From: Trueperaceae bacterium
Lineage (GTDB): Bacteria; Deinococcota; Deinococci; Deinococcales; Trueperaceae
Length of the DNA: 11,369 nt
Reading direction: 5' to 3'
NCBI GenBank assembly: GCA_024636105.1
Contig: JAGXHO010000167.1
Location: 1-11,369, forward strand
Positions 4,776 to 11,369 of the stretch are shown here, in pieces (position 1 is the stretch's first letter; each line of letters starts with the position of its first letter). A program made the translations under genes and the position numbers. Below the pieces are notes generated by a model that worked only from the letters and a program-made list of their open reading frames with translations, did no database searches and had not been told where the DNA came from.

Positions 4776-4796
4776 TTAGTAAGAACGCCTTACGAA
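4776..4796. promoter_or_regulatory. Operator-like dyad upstream of the ROK repressor
   Basis: TTAGTAAG-aacgc-CTTACGAA is an inverted repeat with 8-bp arms, seven of eight pairs matching (the inner GTAAG/CTTAC is perfect), separated by 5 bp. It lies 20 bp before the repressor start and 10 bp before its Shine-Dalgarno (AAGGAG, 4806-4811), where a bound repressor would block transcription. ROK repressors such as NagC, Mlc and XylR bind AT-rich dyads of this kind. It is likely the operator of the whole downstream operon. Confidence 0.6.
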
Positions 4797-4815
4797 ATCG
4801 CGGGGAAGGAGCACC

Positions 4816-6003
4816 GTGCGCGAGCAGGGAGTACTGGACCTGTTGAGAGCCGAGGGACCGATGTCGCGGGCGGAGATCGCCCGGCGCTGCAGCGTCAGCA
4901 AGCCGACGGTCGCTTCGGACGTCGAGACGCTCCTCCAACTGGGCCTGGTCGAAGAGCGAGGGCGTGAGGCGAGCGGTAGCGGCCGGCCGGGTCGGCTCGT
5001 GGCCTTCAATCCTGCCGCGGGTCTCGTCGTGGGAATGGACGTTGGCGGTACCACCACCCGTGCCGTTCTGGCCGATCTCGACGGCACCGTCGTCGCGAGC
5101 CACCGCGTAGCGACGGCCAAGGGCTCGTCCGACGCGCTGCTCGATCAGCTCGCCCACATCGTCGAGACCTTCGAGATCTCGCGTGCCGGTGGTGCCCCCG
5201 TCCTTCAGGTCGCGATCGGGACGCCTGGCGTCGTCGATTCGGTTCGGCGACGTGTGGCGATTGCGCCCAACCTTCCGGCCCTCGAGACCGACGGCTTCCT
5301 TGATCGTCTCGATGCGGCGCTCGGACGCCCGATCACCGTACTGAACGACGTCAACGCCGCCACGCGGGGCGAACTCGAACACGGCGCCGGTCGCGGCGTC
5401 GACGATTTCGTCTACATGAGCGTCGGCACTGGCCTCGGTCTCGGTGTCGTCGTCGCAGGCGTCGTGCACCACGGGATCGGTGGGCGAGCCGGCGAGCTCG
5501 GGTTGCTGCCGTACCCGCCGGGTAGCGGTTCGATCCTCGAAGACGCGCTCTCGGGCCGAGCGATCCGTGCCCACTCGCTTGACGTGGGGGGTGACGGTGA
5601 CCCGGAGACGGCATTCCACCAGGCGGCCGCGGGGCTCGACCCCGGCGCGAGCGCGATCGAGCGCTTCCAGGCCGACCTCGCGTGGGCGCTGGTTGCGGTG
5701 GCGACCCTCCTCGACCCAAGCCGCGTCGTGCTCGGAGGTGGCATCGGTCTCCGATGTGCACCCTTCGTCGACCGGATCCGCGCCGATGTGGCGCGCCTCG
5801 CTGGATTTGACATCGACGTCCGCGTCGCCGAGCTCGGCGACGACGCCGGGTTGACCGGCGCCGTCGCTACCGCGCTCGCACCGGCGCGCGACGTCCGCCG
5901 CTGGATGGAAGGAGGCCCGCAACGCCCGGAACCACGCCACCACTCCCCGCAACCCGTCGTCAACCTCACCACCGCGCACGCCACGCCTTTGGAGGAACCA
6001 TGA
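4816..6003 (+). CDS. ROK-family transcriptional repressor (NagC/XylR type)
   Basis: A 395-aa sugar-responsive DNA-binding regulator. Residues 16-45 form a winged helix-turn-helix (MSRAEIARRCSVSKPTVASD), followed by the linker GSGRPGR (54-60). The ROK sugar-kinase-like domain follows: the phosphate-binding VGMDVGGTTTRAVL (72-85), LNDVNAATRGELEHG (176-190) with the sugar-contacting Asp178, and SVGTGLGLG (202-210). The usual zinc motif is missing: where ROK proteins have GELGH then CxCGxxGC, this has GELGLLPYPPGSGSILEDAL, with Leu230 for the histidine and no cysteines. Start GTG 4816 has AAGGAG 4 bp upstream. The last 36 or so residues, rich in Pro and His, exceed the normal domain end. The stop overlaps the binding-protein ATG (ATGA), so repressor and transporter are translationally linked. 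It probably represses this operon through the dyad at 4776-4796. Confidence 0.88.
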   Translation: MREQGVLDLLRAEGPMSRAEIARRCSVSKPTVASDVETLLQLGLVEERGREASGSGRPGRLVAFNPAAGLVVGMDVGGTTTRAVLADLDGTVVASHRVATAKGSSDALLDQLAHIVETFEISRAGGAPVLQVAIGTPGVVDSVRRRVAIAPNLPALETDGFLDRLDAALGRPITVLNDVNAATRGELEHGAGRGVDDFVYMSVGTGLGLGVVVAGVVHHGIGGRAGELGLLPYPPGSGSILEDALSGRAIRAHSLDVGGDGDPETAFHQAAAGLDPGASAIERFQADLAWALVAVATLLDPSRVVLGGGIGLRCAPFVDRIRADVARLAGFDIDVRVAELGDDAGLTGAVATALAPARDVRRWMEGGPQRPEPRHHSPQPVVNLTTAHATPLEEP

Positions 6004-7256
6004 CCGCACGCATGGCCCGCATCGCTCTCGCCGCCGCTCTCGCCGCGGCCCTCGCCTTCGCGACCGCTCAGACGACGATCGTCTGGTCGTTCTGGGGCGA
6101 TCCCGGAGAACTGCCGCCGAACTACGAGGTCATCGAGGCCTTCCACGCGGCCCAAGACGACATCCGCATCGAGGTCCAGCACGCCCCGTGGGGCAGCTAC
6201 TTCGACCGCATCCAGACGCAGATGGCCGGCGGGACCGCCCCTGATGTGATGTTCCTGAACAACATCCCGTCGTACGCGTCGCGCGGCGTGCTCGCCCCGC
6301 TCGACGAGTGGATCGCCCGCGATGAGTTCGATACGAGCACGTACCACGAGGGGCTCCTCGCCGTGTTCGGCTACGACGGCCAGTCCTTCGGGTTCGCGCG
6401 GGACAACGACACCAACGTCCTGTACTTCAACAAGGACTTGTTCGACGCCGCCGGCATGGCCTACCCGAGCGCCGACTGGCGTTGGGACGACATCCGCGCG
6501 GCCGCCCAGGCGCTCACGGTCCGCGACGACCGCGGCCGCGCCACGCAGTACGGCCTGGCGCTCGAGAAGAACCGCTACCCGCAGTGGGTGTACCAGAACG
6601 GCGGCGGCGTCTTCGACGATCCGCTCGCGCCGACGGAGTTCCTGATGGATTCGCCGGAGGCCGTCGAGGCGATCCAGTTCATCGCCGACATGATCCTCGA
6701 GGACGGCTCCGTCCCCAGCTTCGACGCCATGGCCCAACTCGGTAGCACGACCGAACTGTTCAGCACCGGTCGCGTCGCGATGGTGATGACCAACGCCGCG
6801 CGCATCCCCACCTTCAACGACGCCAGCTTCGCTTGGGACGTCGCGCCGCTCCCGGCCGGTCCGACCGGCATCCGGGCCAACACCCTCGGCGGTGCCGGCT
6901 ACGTCGTCTCCTCGACCAGCCAACACCCCGAAGAGGCTTGGACGTTCCTGCAGTTCCTGGCCGGCACCGAGGGGCAATCGGTCTTCGCCAGCACGGGTGT
7001 CGCCGTGCCTGCGTCGTACGCCAACCCCGATGTCGCCGCGGCCTTCGTCTCGGCCTGCCCGGAGATGGTGAGCTGCCAAGTCTTCATCGACGAGACCGGC
7101 AACGGCCGCCTCGCCCCCAACTTCCCCGACTGGCGTGAGATCGAGAACACCATCGTCGTGCCCCACCTCGACCTGATCTACACCGGCGAGCTTTCGGCCG
7201 CCGACGGGCTCGCCCGCATGGGCGAAGAGGTCCGCCGCTTCATGGCTTCGCGCTGA
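6000..7256 (+). CDS. ABC transporter sugar-binding protein (family 1)
   Basis: A 418-aa extracytoplasmic receptor that captures a sugar or oligosaccharide and delivers it to the permeases encoded downstream. Residues 1-23 are a signal peptide (MTARMARIALAAALAAALAF then ATA), with cleavage expected before Gln24. There is no lipobox cysteine, so it is secreted rather than a lipoprotein, as in many Deinococcota. Typical family features follow: TIVWSFWGDPGE just after the signal, APDVMFLNNIPSYASRGVLA in the first lobe, PEAVEAIQFIADMI, and the late TLGGAGYVVSSTSQHPEEAW with WTFLQFLAGTEG. Two cysteines near the end (ACPEMVSC) could form a disulfide. GGAGG at 5990-5994 supports the ATG at 6000, which overlaps the repressor stop. 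The ligand is unknown. Confidence 0.9.
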   Translation: MTARMARIALAAALAAALAFATAQTTIVWSFWGDPGELPPNYEVIEAFHAAQDDIRIEVQHAPWGSYFDRIQTQMAGGTAPDVMFLNNIPSYASRGVLAPLDEWIARDEFDTSTYHEGLLAVFGYDGQSFGFARDNDTNVLYFNKDLFDAAGMAYPSADWRWDDIRAAAQALTVRDDRGRATQYGLALEKNRYPQWVYQNGGGVFDDPLAPTEFLMDSPEAVEAIQFIADMILEDGSVPSFDAMAQLGSTTELFSTGRVAMVMTNAARIPTFNDASFAWDVAPLPAGPTGIRANTLGGAGYVVSSTSQHPEEAWTFLQFLAGTEGQSVFASTGVAVPASYANPDVAAAFVSACPEMVSCQVFIDETGNGRLAPNFPDWREIENTIVVPHLDLIYTGELSAADGLARMGEEVRRFMASR

Positions 7257-7258
7257 AC

Positions 7259-8128
7259 GTGCGCATCTTCGACGCCCACGTTCATAACTTCTGGTGGGAA
7301 GGCCGCACCTCTGGTGTGGCCTTCCTCGACGCCCTTCAGCGCACCGCCGAGGAGGTCGGGATCGTCAAGATCGCGCTCCTCGGCAACCCCGGCGCGACCG
7401 GGCACGACGACCTCTCGAAGGCGCTCGCGCACGCGCCCGATCTGTTCGTGGGCATGGGCTGGCTCCGCCTCGACGAGGATCCGCCGAGCTTGATCGACGA
7501 GTTCGCCGACCGCGGCTTCCACGGCATCAAGACCCTTGGCCCTCGCCGCAACTACGACGACGAGGCCTACTACCGGCACTACGAGAAGGCCCAGGCGCGG
7601 GGTATGCGGATGCTCTTCCATACCGGCATCCTCGGCGGCCCGAACGACTACCTGATGGGCGCCGCCGAGGATGCCTGGAAAGCGCCGCCGACGGGCGACG
7701 ACGAGGAGCGCTTCGTCGTGAAGCTCGGTCGCGAAGCGCGTGGACGGGGGTACGGCTTCGGCTCGGCGCGCATGCAGCCGATCTACCTCGACACCATCGC
7801 GTTCCACTTCCCCGAGATGTTCATCATCGGCGCCCACCTCGGTTGGCCCGACTACCGCACCGCCTGCGCCATCGCGCGCTGGCGGCCGCGACTGTTCTTC
7901 GACGTCTCCGGAGGCGACGTCGTGCGCAACCACATCATCCAAGGCCGGTACGTCATGAACGAGATCCGGCCCGAGAAGCTCGTCTACGGCTCGGATTCCG
8001 ACCACCGTCGCATGAAGGCCGACGTCGAGGCATGGCGCAGCGCGTTCACGGAGATGGGGCTCAGCGAAGCGCAGCAGGAGCTGATCTTCTACCGCAACGC
8101 CGCACGCATCTTCGGCATCGAGGATTGA
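7259..8128 (+). CDS. Amidohydrolase-2 family (TIM-barrel metal-dependent) hydrolase
   Basis: A 289-aa cytoplasmic enzyme of the amidohydrolase superfamily. Likely metal ligands are His7 and His9 (DAHVH), His121 (LFHTG), His193 (IIGAHLGWPD) and Asp246 (VYGSDSDH), spaced as in the Amidohydro_2 family. That family includes decarboxylases of the ACMSD type and lactonases acting on sugar lactones and pyrone dicarboxylates. Placement between a sugar-binding protein and its permeases makes a lactonase or other step on the imported sugar derivative the most attractive idea, but that is inference. The GTG at 7259 lies 2 bp after the binding-protein stop with no strong Shine-Dalgarno of its own, suggesting translational coupling. 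Family is secure; reaction is not. Confidence 0.8.
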   Translation: MRIFDAHVHNFWWEGRTSGVAFLDALQRTAEEVGIVKIALLGNPGATGHDDLSKALAHAPDLFVGMGWLRLDEDPPSLIDEFADRGFHGIKTLGPRRNYDDEAYYRHYEKAQARGMRMLFHTGILGGPNDYLMGAAEDAWKAPPTGDDEERFVVKLGREARGRGYGFGSARMQPIYLDTIAFHFPEMFIIGAHLGWPDYRTACAIARWRPRLFFDVSGGDVVRNHIIQGRYVMNEIRPEKLVYGSDSDHRRMKADVEAWRSAFTEMGLSEAQQELIFYRNAARIFGIED

Positions 8129-8139
8129 GGGGTGAGCCC

Positions 8140-9072
8140 GTGGCCGTCGACGTGAACCGAAGCAGCACGCGCTCAGGACGGCGCGACCCGCACCGGGCGA
8201 CCCGTCGACGGACCGCGTTGACGGCCTATGGCTTCCTCCTCCCGAACCTCCTCGGGTTCCTGGCCTTCACCTTCCTCCCGGTATTGGCCGCCCTGCTCAT
8301 CAGCTTCACCGACTGGGACCTGCTTCGGCCCGCCCAATGGGTTGGCCTGGCGAACTACGAGCGCTTGATCCAAGACACGACGTTCCACCGCGTCCTTCGC
8401 AACACCTTCGTGTACGTCCTCGGCACCGTCCCGGTGCAGATGGCGCTCGCGCTGGTGGTGGCGATGGCGCTCAACCAGCGCATACCCGGACGACTCTTCT
8501 TCCGGGCCGCCTATTTCATGCCCGTGGTCGCCTCGACGGTGGCTGTCGCGCTGGTGTGGCGCTGGATCTTCCATGCCGACTTCGGCCTCTTGAACAGCGC
8601 GCTTTACATGATCGGGATCGACGACCCGCCCAACTGGTTGCAGAGCACCCGCTGGGCGCTGCCGGCCATCATCATCATGAGCATCTGGCAGCAGGTCGGG
8701 TTCTCGATGGTGCTCTTCCTGGCGGGCCTCCAGGCCGTCCCCGCGCATCTCTACGAGGCGGCCAAGATCGACGGTGCCAGCGGCTGGCACCGCTTCGTGC
8801 ACATCACCATCCCGATGCTCTCTTCGACGACCTTCTTCGTGCTCGTGATCAGCATCATCAACTCGTTCCAGGTGTTCGACCAAGCCTTCATCATGACCGA
8901 GGGGGGCCCCGCCAACGCGACGAACACGCTGGTGTTCAACATCTATCGCTACGCCTTCCAGTTCTTCCAGATGGGTTACGCCACGGCCATGGCGTGGGTG
9001 CTGTTCGCCATCATCTTCGTGGTCACCGTCGTCCAGTTCCGCTACCAGCGCCAGTGGGTGCACTATGACTGA
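8140..9072 (+). CDS. ABC sugar transporter permease 1 (MalF/UgpA type)
   Basis: A 310-aa inner-membrane permease of the MalFG family. After a basic N-terminus (RSGRRDPHRATRRR) there are about six hydrophobic segments, the first near 26-50 (LTAYGFLLPNLLGFLAFTF). The EAA loop that docks the ATPase is at 206-225: EAAKIDGASGWHRFVHITIP. I chose GTG 8140, preceded by GAGGGGTGAG, because the fold begins soon after and the product has the usual length. The same frame runs open far upstream through the preceding gene but is meaningless there. GTG 8152 is an alternative start. It ends in an 8-bp overlap with permease 2, so the two are made together as a heterodimer. No ATPase gene is nearby. Confidence 0.92.
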   Translation: MAVDVNRSSTRSGRRDPHRATRRRTALTAYGFLLPNLLGFLAFTFLPVLAALLISFTDWDLLRPAQWVGLANYERLIQDTTFHRVLRNTFVYVLGTVPVQMALALVVAMALNQRIPGRLFFRAAYFMPVVASTVAVALVWRWIFHADFGLLNSALYMIGIDDPPNWLQSTRWALPAIIIMSIWQQVGFSMVLFLAGLQAVPAHLYEAAKIDGASGWHRFVHITIPMLSSTTFFVLVISIINSFQVFDQAFIMTEGGPANATNTLVFNIYRYAFQFFQMGYATAMAWVLFAIIFVVTVVQFRYQRQWVHYD

Positions 9073-9934
9073 CACCGCCCCGAAACGGCGCCGCGCTCCG
9101 CGCCAGGTGTTCGGCTACACGCTCGGAACGTGGGTCCTGGTGCTCTTCTTGGTCCCGACCGCGATCTTGATGCTGATGCCGTTCGTCTGGATGCTGTCGA
9201 CGTCGCTCAAGAGTGCGGGGGCCGTGTTCGAGTACCCGCCGACGTTCGTGCCGAACCCGTTCCGGTGGGACAACTACACCCGCCTGTTCGAGGTCTTGCC
9301 GTTCGCCCGTTTCTTCCTCAACAGCGTGATCGTCGCCGCTTCCGTCACGATCCTGGGCGTGGCGACGAGCGCGATGGCCGCCTACGCCTTCGCGCGCCTG
9401 CGCTTTCCCGGCCGGGAGGCCCTCTTCCTCGGCTACCTCGGGACGCTGATGATCCCCGCCCAGGTGGTCATCATCCCGAACTTCATCCTCCTGCGGACGC
9501 TCGGGTGGATCGACACGTACCAGGCGCTCATCTTGCCGGCAGCCTTCAGCGCGTTCGGCACGTTCCTGTTGCGCCAGTACTTCCTCACCATCCCCAGCGA
9601 GCTGGAGGACGCTGCGGTGGTCGACGGCGCCAGCCACTGGCAGATCTTCACGCGCGTGGTCCTGCCGCTTTCGGGCCCGGCGCTCTCGGCGCTGGCGATC
9701 TTCACGTTCCTGTTCAACTGGAACTCGTTCCTCTATCCGCTCGTCGTCACGAACTCGACCAACATGAGCACGCTCACGGTCGGGCTCAACACGCTTCAGG
9801 GCCAGTACAACACCGCTTGGACGCTGTTGATGGCGGGTAGCGTGCTCGCCCTCCTGCCGGTCCTGATCGTCTTTCTCCTGGCGCAGCGCTACTTCATCAA
9901 GGGCATCACCCTCACGGGCATCGGAGGTCGCTGA
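9065..9934 (+). CDS. ABC sugar transporter permease 2 (MalG/UgpE type)
   Basis: A 289-aa inner-membrane partner of permease 1. The first membrane segment is about residues 20-42, followed by the MalG-like FVWMLSTSLKS, which marks this class. The EAA loop is at 181-201 (EDAAVVDGASHWQIFTRVVLP, the last residue being the conserved Pro). The C-terminus (QRYFIKGITLTGIGG) is the standard ending for this family and shows the gene is complete. The ATG lies inside the last codons of permease 1, and the stop shares TGATG with the next gene, consistent with tight coupling. The sugar cannot be deduced from this protein. Confidence 0.93.
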   Translation: MTDTAPKRRRAPRQVFGYTLGTWVLVLFLVPTAILMLMPFVWMLSTSLKSAGAVFEYPPTFVPNPFRWDNYTRLFEVLPFARFFLNSVIVAASVTILGVATSAMAAYAFARLRFPGREALFLGYLGTLMIPAQVVIIPNFILLRTLGWIDTYQALILPAAFSAFGTFLLRQYFLTIPSELEDAAVVDGASHWQIFTRVVLPLSGPALSALAIFTFLFNWNSFLYPLVVTNSTNMSTLTVGLNTLQGQYNTAWTLLMAGSVLALLPVLIVFLLAQRYFIKGITLTGIGGR

Positions 9935-11184
9935 TGGGCATCCACGACGTCGGCCGGGAACGGGCCCTCGAGGTCTTGCACCGGTGCGTCGCGCCGCTCG
10001 GCTTCAAGGCAAGCGCCTTCGAGGGAGGCTACCCGCAGGTGTGGGCGCGCGACGCGGGCATCACCGCACTGGGCGCCCTGACGACCGGCGATCCGGAGTT
10101 GATCGCCTGCACCAAGGCGTCGCTCGAGACGCTCGGCGCGGCCCAGACCGAGCTCGGCATGATCCACCTCAACGTCGATACCCGCACCGGCGACGTCACC
10201 ACCGAGAACGCCGGCGCTGTCGACGCGAACCTCTGGTACGTCCTGGCGCACGACGCCTACCGACAGGCGACCGGCGACCTCGACTTCGCGCGTGCGTCTT
10301 GGCCTTCGCTGCAGCGCGCGGCGCTGTGGCTGAGGTACCAGGACATGAACGCCTGCGGCCTCCTCGAGGTGCCCGAGGCGGGCGACTGGGCCGACCTCTA
10401 TAGCGTTCGCTACAACGTCCTGTACGACAACGTCCTGTACGTCGCGGCGCTGCGCGCGCTCGCGGCGTACGCCCGCGCTCTGGGGGAGGACGGCGACGCC
10501 CACGCGCTCGCCGCGACCGACGTGGCGACCAAGATCGACCTGGTCCTGTGGCTCGATCGCCCCTGGGACGGGCACGCCTTCGGTGCGCAGCTCGAGCGCC
10601 TCAAGGCGCTTCGGCTCGAGTGGTTCTTGCTATACCAAAACACCGCCACGCTCACAGAGAAGCCTTTCTACTTGCCGTGGACCGGCTTCCGGGAGTTCGG
10701 CGACACCTTCGACGCGTTCGGCAACTGCCTCGCGATCCTCCTCGGGATCGCCGACGAGGCGAAGCGCGAGCGGATCCTGACGCACGCCCACGCCGTCGGC
10801 GCCGACGCGCCGCAGCCGATCAAGGCGTTCTATCCGCCCATCTACCCCGGCGACCGCGATTGGCGCGAGTACTTCCGCAGCCGCAACCTCAACCTCCCGT
10901 TCCAGTACCACAACGGCGGTAGCTGGCCGTTCCTCGGCGGGTTCTACGTCACCGCGCTCCAGTTCGGCGGCCGGCACGAAAGGGCCGAGGCGCAGCTCGA
11001 AGCCCTGGCCGAGAGCAACCGGCTCGGGAAGCATGGCGAGTGGGAGTTCAACGAGTGGCACCATGGCCTGAGCGGCCGACCGATGGGGCACCCCCAGCAG
11101 GCGTGGTCTGCGGCCATGTACCTCTACGCGCTCGACACGGTCGAGAACGGGGTGGCGCGGTTCTTCGGCGGGTGGCGCGGGTGA
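9934..11184 (+). CDS. Six-hairpin glycoside hydrolase, GDE-C / GH100-like
   Basis: A 416-aa protein with no signal peptide, so cytoplasmic. It has the features of (alpha/alpha)6-barrel glycosidases related to the amylo-1,6-glucosidase C-domain and neutral invertases: YPQVWARDAGITALGAL near 33-49, AVDANLWYVLAHDAYRQATG near 95-114, EAGDWADLY at 148-156, NLPFQYHNGGSWPFLGGFYV, and WEFNEWHHGLSGRPMGHPQQ, then AWSAAMYLYA near the end. By analogy with those families Asp151 is a candidate general acid and Glu374 a candidate base. It most likely cleaves the oligosaccharide or glucoside imported by the adjacent transporter. ATG 9934 overlaps the permease stop (TGATG). Exact CAZy family and specificity are unsure. 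Confidence 0.75.
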   Translation: MGIHDVGRERALEVLHRCVAPLGFKASAFEGGYPQVWARDAGITALGALTTGDPELIACTKASLETLGAAQTELGMIHLNVDTRTGDVTTENAGAVDANLWYVLAHDAYRQATGDLDFARASWPSLQRAALWLRYQDMNACGLLEVPEAGDWADLYSVRYNVLYDNVLYVAALRALAAYARALGEDGDAHALAATDVATKIDLVLWLDRPWDGHAFGAQLERLKALRLEWFLLYQNTATLTEKPFYLPWTGFREFGDTFDAFGNCLAILLGIADEAKRERILTHAHAVGADAPQPIKAFYPPIYPGDRDWREYFRSRNLNLPFQYHNGGSWPFLGGFYVTALQFGGRHERAEAQLEALAESNRLGKHGEWEFNEWHHGLSGRPMGHPQQAWSAAMYLYALDTVENGVARFFGGWRG

Positions 11185-11369
11185 AGGAGTTTGTGGATGC
11201 CCGAGCGGGCTGCGGAACTCCGCTGTACCTCTCGTCGAGAGGCGGGCCCCACCCACCGTTGTCGGTGACCTTCCTCATCGACAGCCTCTTCCCCGACATC
11301 CAGCCTCCACACGAGGCACGGTATGCCCAAGCGGTTACCGCACCACCCCACCCTGGTAGGGCGGTCGGC
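11181..11369 (+). CDS. Possible next operon gene, N-terminal part only
   Basis: A GTG at 11181 overlaps the hydrolase stop as GTGA, and the frame stays open for 63 codons to the window edge (begins MKEFVDARAGCGTPLYLSSR if GTG is read as Met; contains LSVTFLIDSLFPDIQP). The overlap style matches the rest of the operon. The text is not recognisable, and an ATG at 11197 in another frame has the better-spaced AAGGAG (11184-11189) but stops after 23 codons. Either the start is different, or this is intergenic. Confidence 0.25.
   Translation, partial: MKEFVDARAGCGTPLYLSSRGGPHPPLSVTFLIDSLFPDIQPPHEARYAQAVTAPPHPGRAVG

Noticed and set aside
4177..7166. Very long minus-strand open frames opposite the repressor and binding-protein genes
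   Set aside because: GC-rich codon bias leaves antisense frames open. The plus-strand readings have clear domains and the antisense ones do not.
7294..8139. Upstream extension of the permease 1 frame through the amidohydrolase gene
   Set aside because: Arg-rich antisense-like composition. The true permease starts at GTG 8140, with a Shine-Dalgarno and normal length.
11314..11369. tRNA-like bases at the right edge (GGTATGCCCAAGCGGTTA, then a loop CTGGTAG)
   Set aside because: It recalls the start of a tRNA-Gln or tRNA-Thr, but the D-stem and anticodon stem do not pair properly and the window ends before a T-arm. It cannot be supported.

Overview
The window is GC-rich bacterial DNA. The solute-binding protein has a signal peptide ending in Ala-Thr-Ala-Gln with no lipobox, and one start lies a few bases after a TANNNT box, as in leaderless genes. 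Together with the GC content these suggest the Deinococcota (Trueperaceae- or Deinococcus-like). This is inference from style, not from a marker gene.

The window has three parts. (1) Positions 1-2400: a ribokinase-family sugar kinase on the plus strand, followed by a frameshifted and decapitated remnant of a P-loop kinase. Convergent to these, on the minus strand, is a tight three-gene cassette: an unknown 87-aa protein, an Rv2179c-like DEDD 3'-5' exoribonuclease with apparently altered catalytic residues, and an unknown 61-aa protein. (2) Positions 2445-4770: an accessory or scar region. Two tRNA-Arg-like 3' ends lie in the same (minus) orientation about 1.83 kb apart. Each is followed by a related flank of about 150 bp, the pattern left by elements that integrate into tRNA genes. 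Between them are IS21-like end repeats, several perfect palindromes, a 12-bp tandem repeat and one convincing gene, a GNAT acetyltransferase that may be translationally coupled to a leaderless 19-codon ORF. A perfect 32-bp palindrome with a T run ends this unit. (3) Positions 4776-11369: a compact plus-strand carbohydrate operon. The order is operator dyad, ROK-family repressor, ABC sugar-binding protein, amidohydrolase-2 family enzyme, two ABC permeases, and a six-hairpin (GDE-C/GH100-like) glycoside hydrolase. A further frame opens on a GTGA overlap and runs off the window. Genes overlap or abut by a few bases almost throughout.

The operon can be read as one pathway. The ROK protein senses a sugar or sugar phosphate and releases the operator. 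The secreted binding protein and the two permeases import an oligosaccharide or glycoside. The cytoplasmic hydrolase cleaves it. The amidohydrolase-fold enzyme may act on a lactone or related derivative. No ABC ATPase is encoded here, so a shared MalK/MsmX-type ATPase elsewhere is presumably used. The substrate cannot be told from the sequence.
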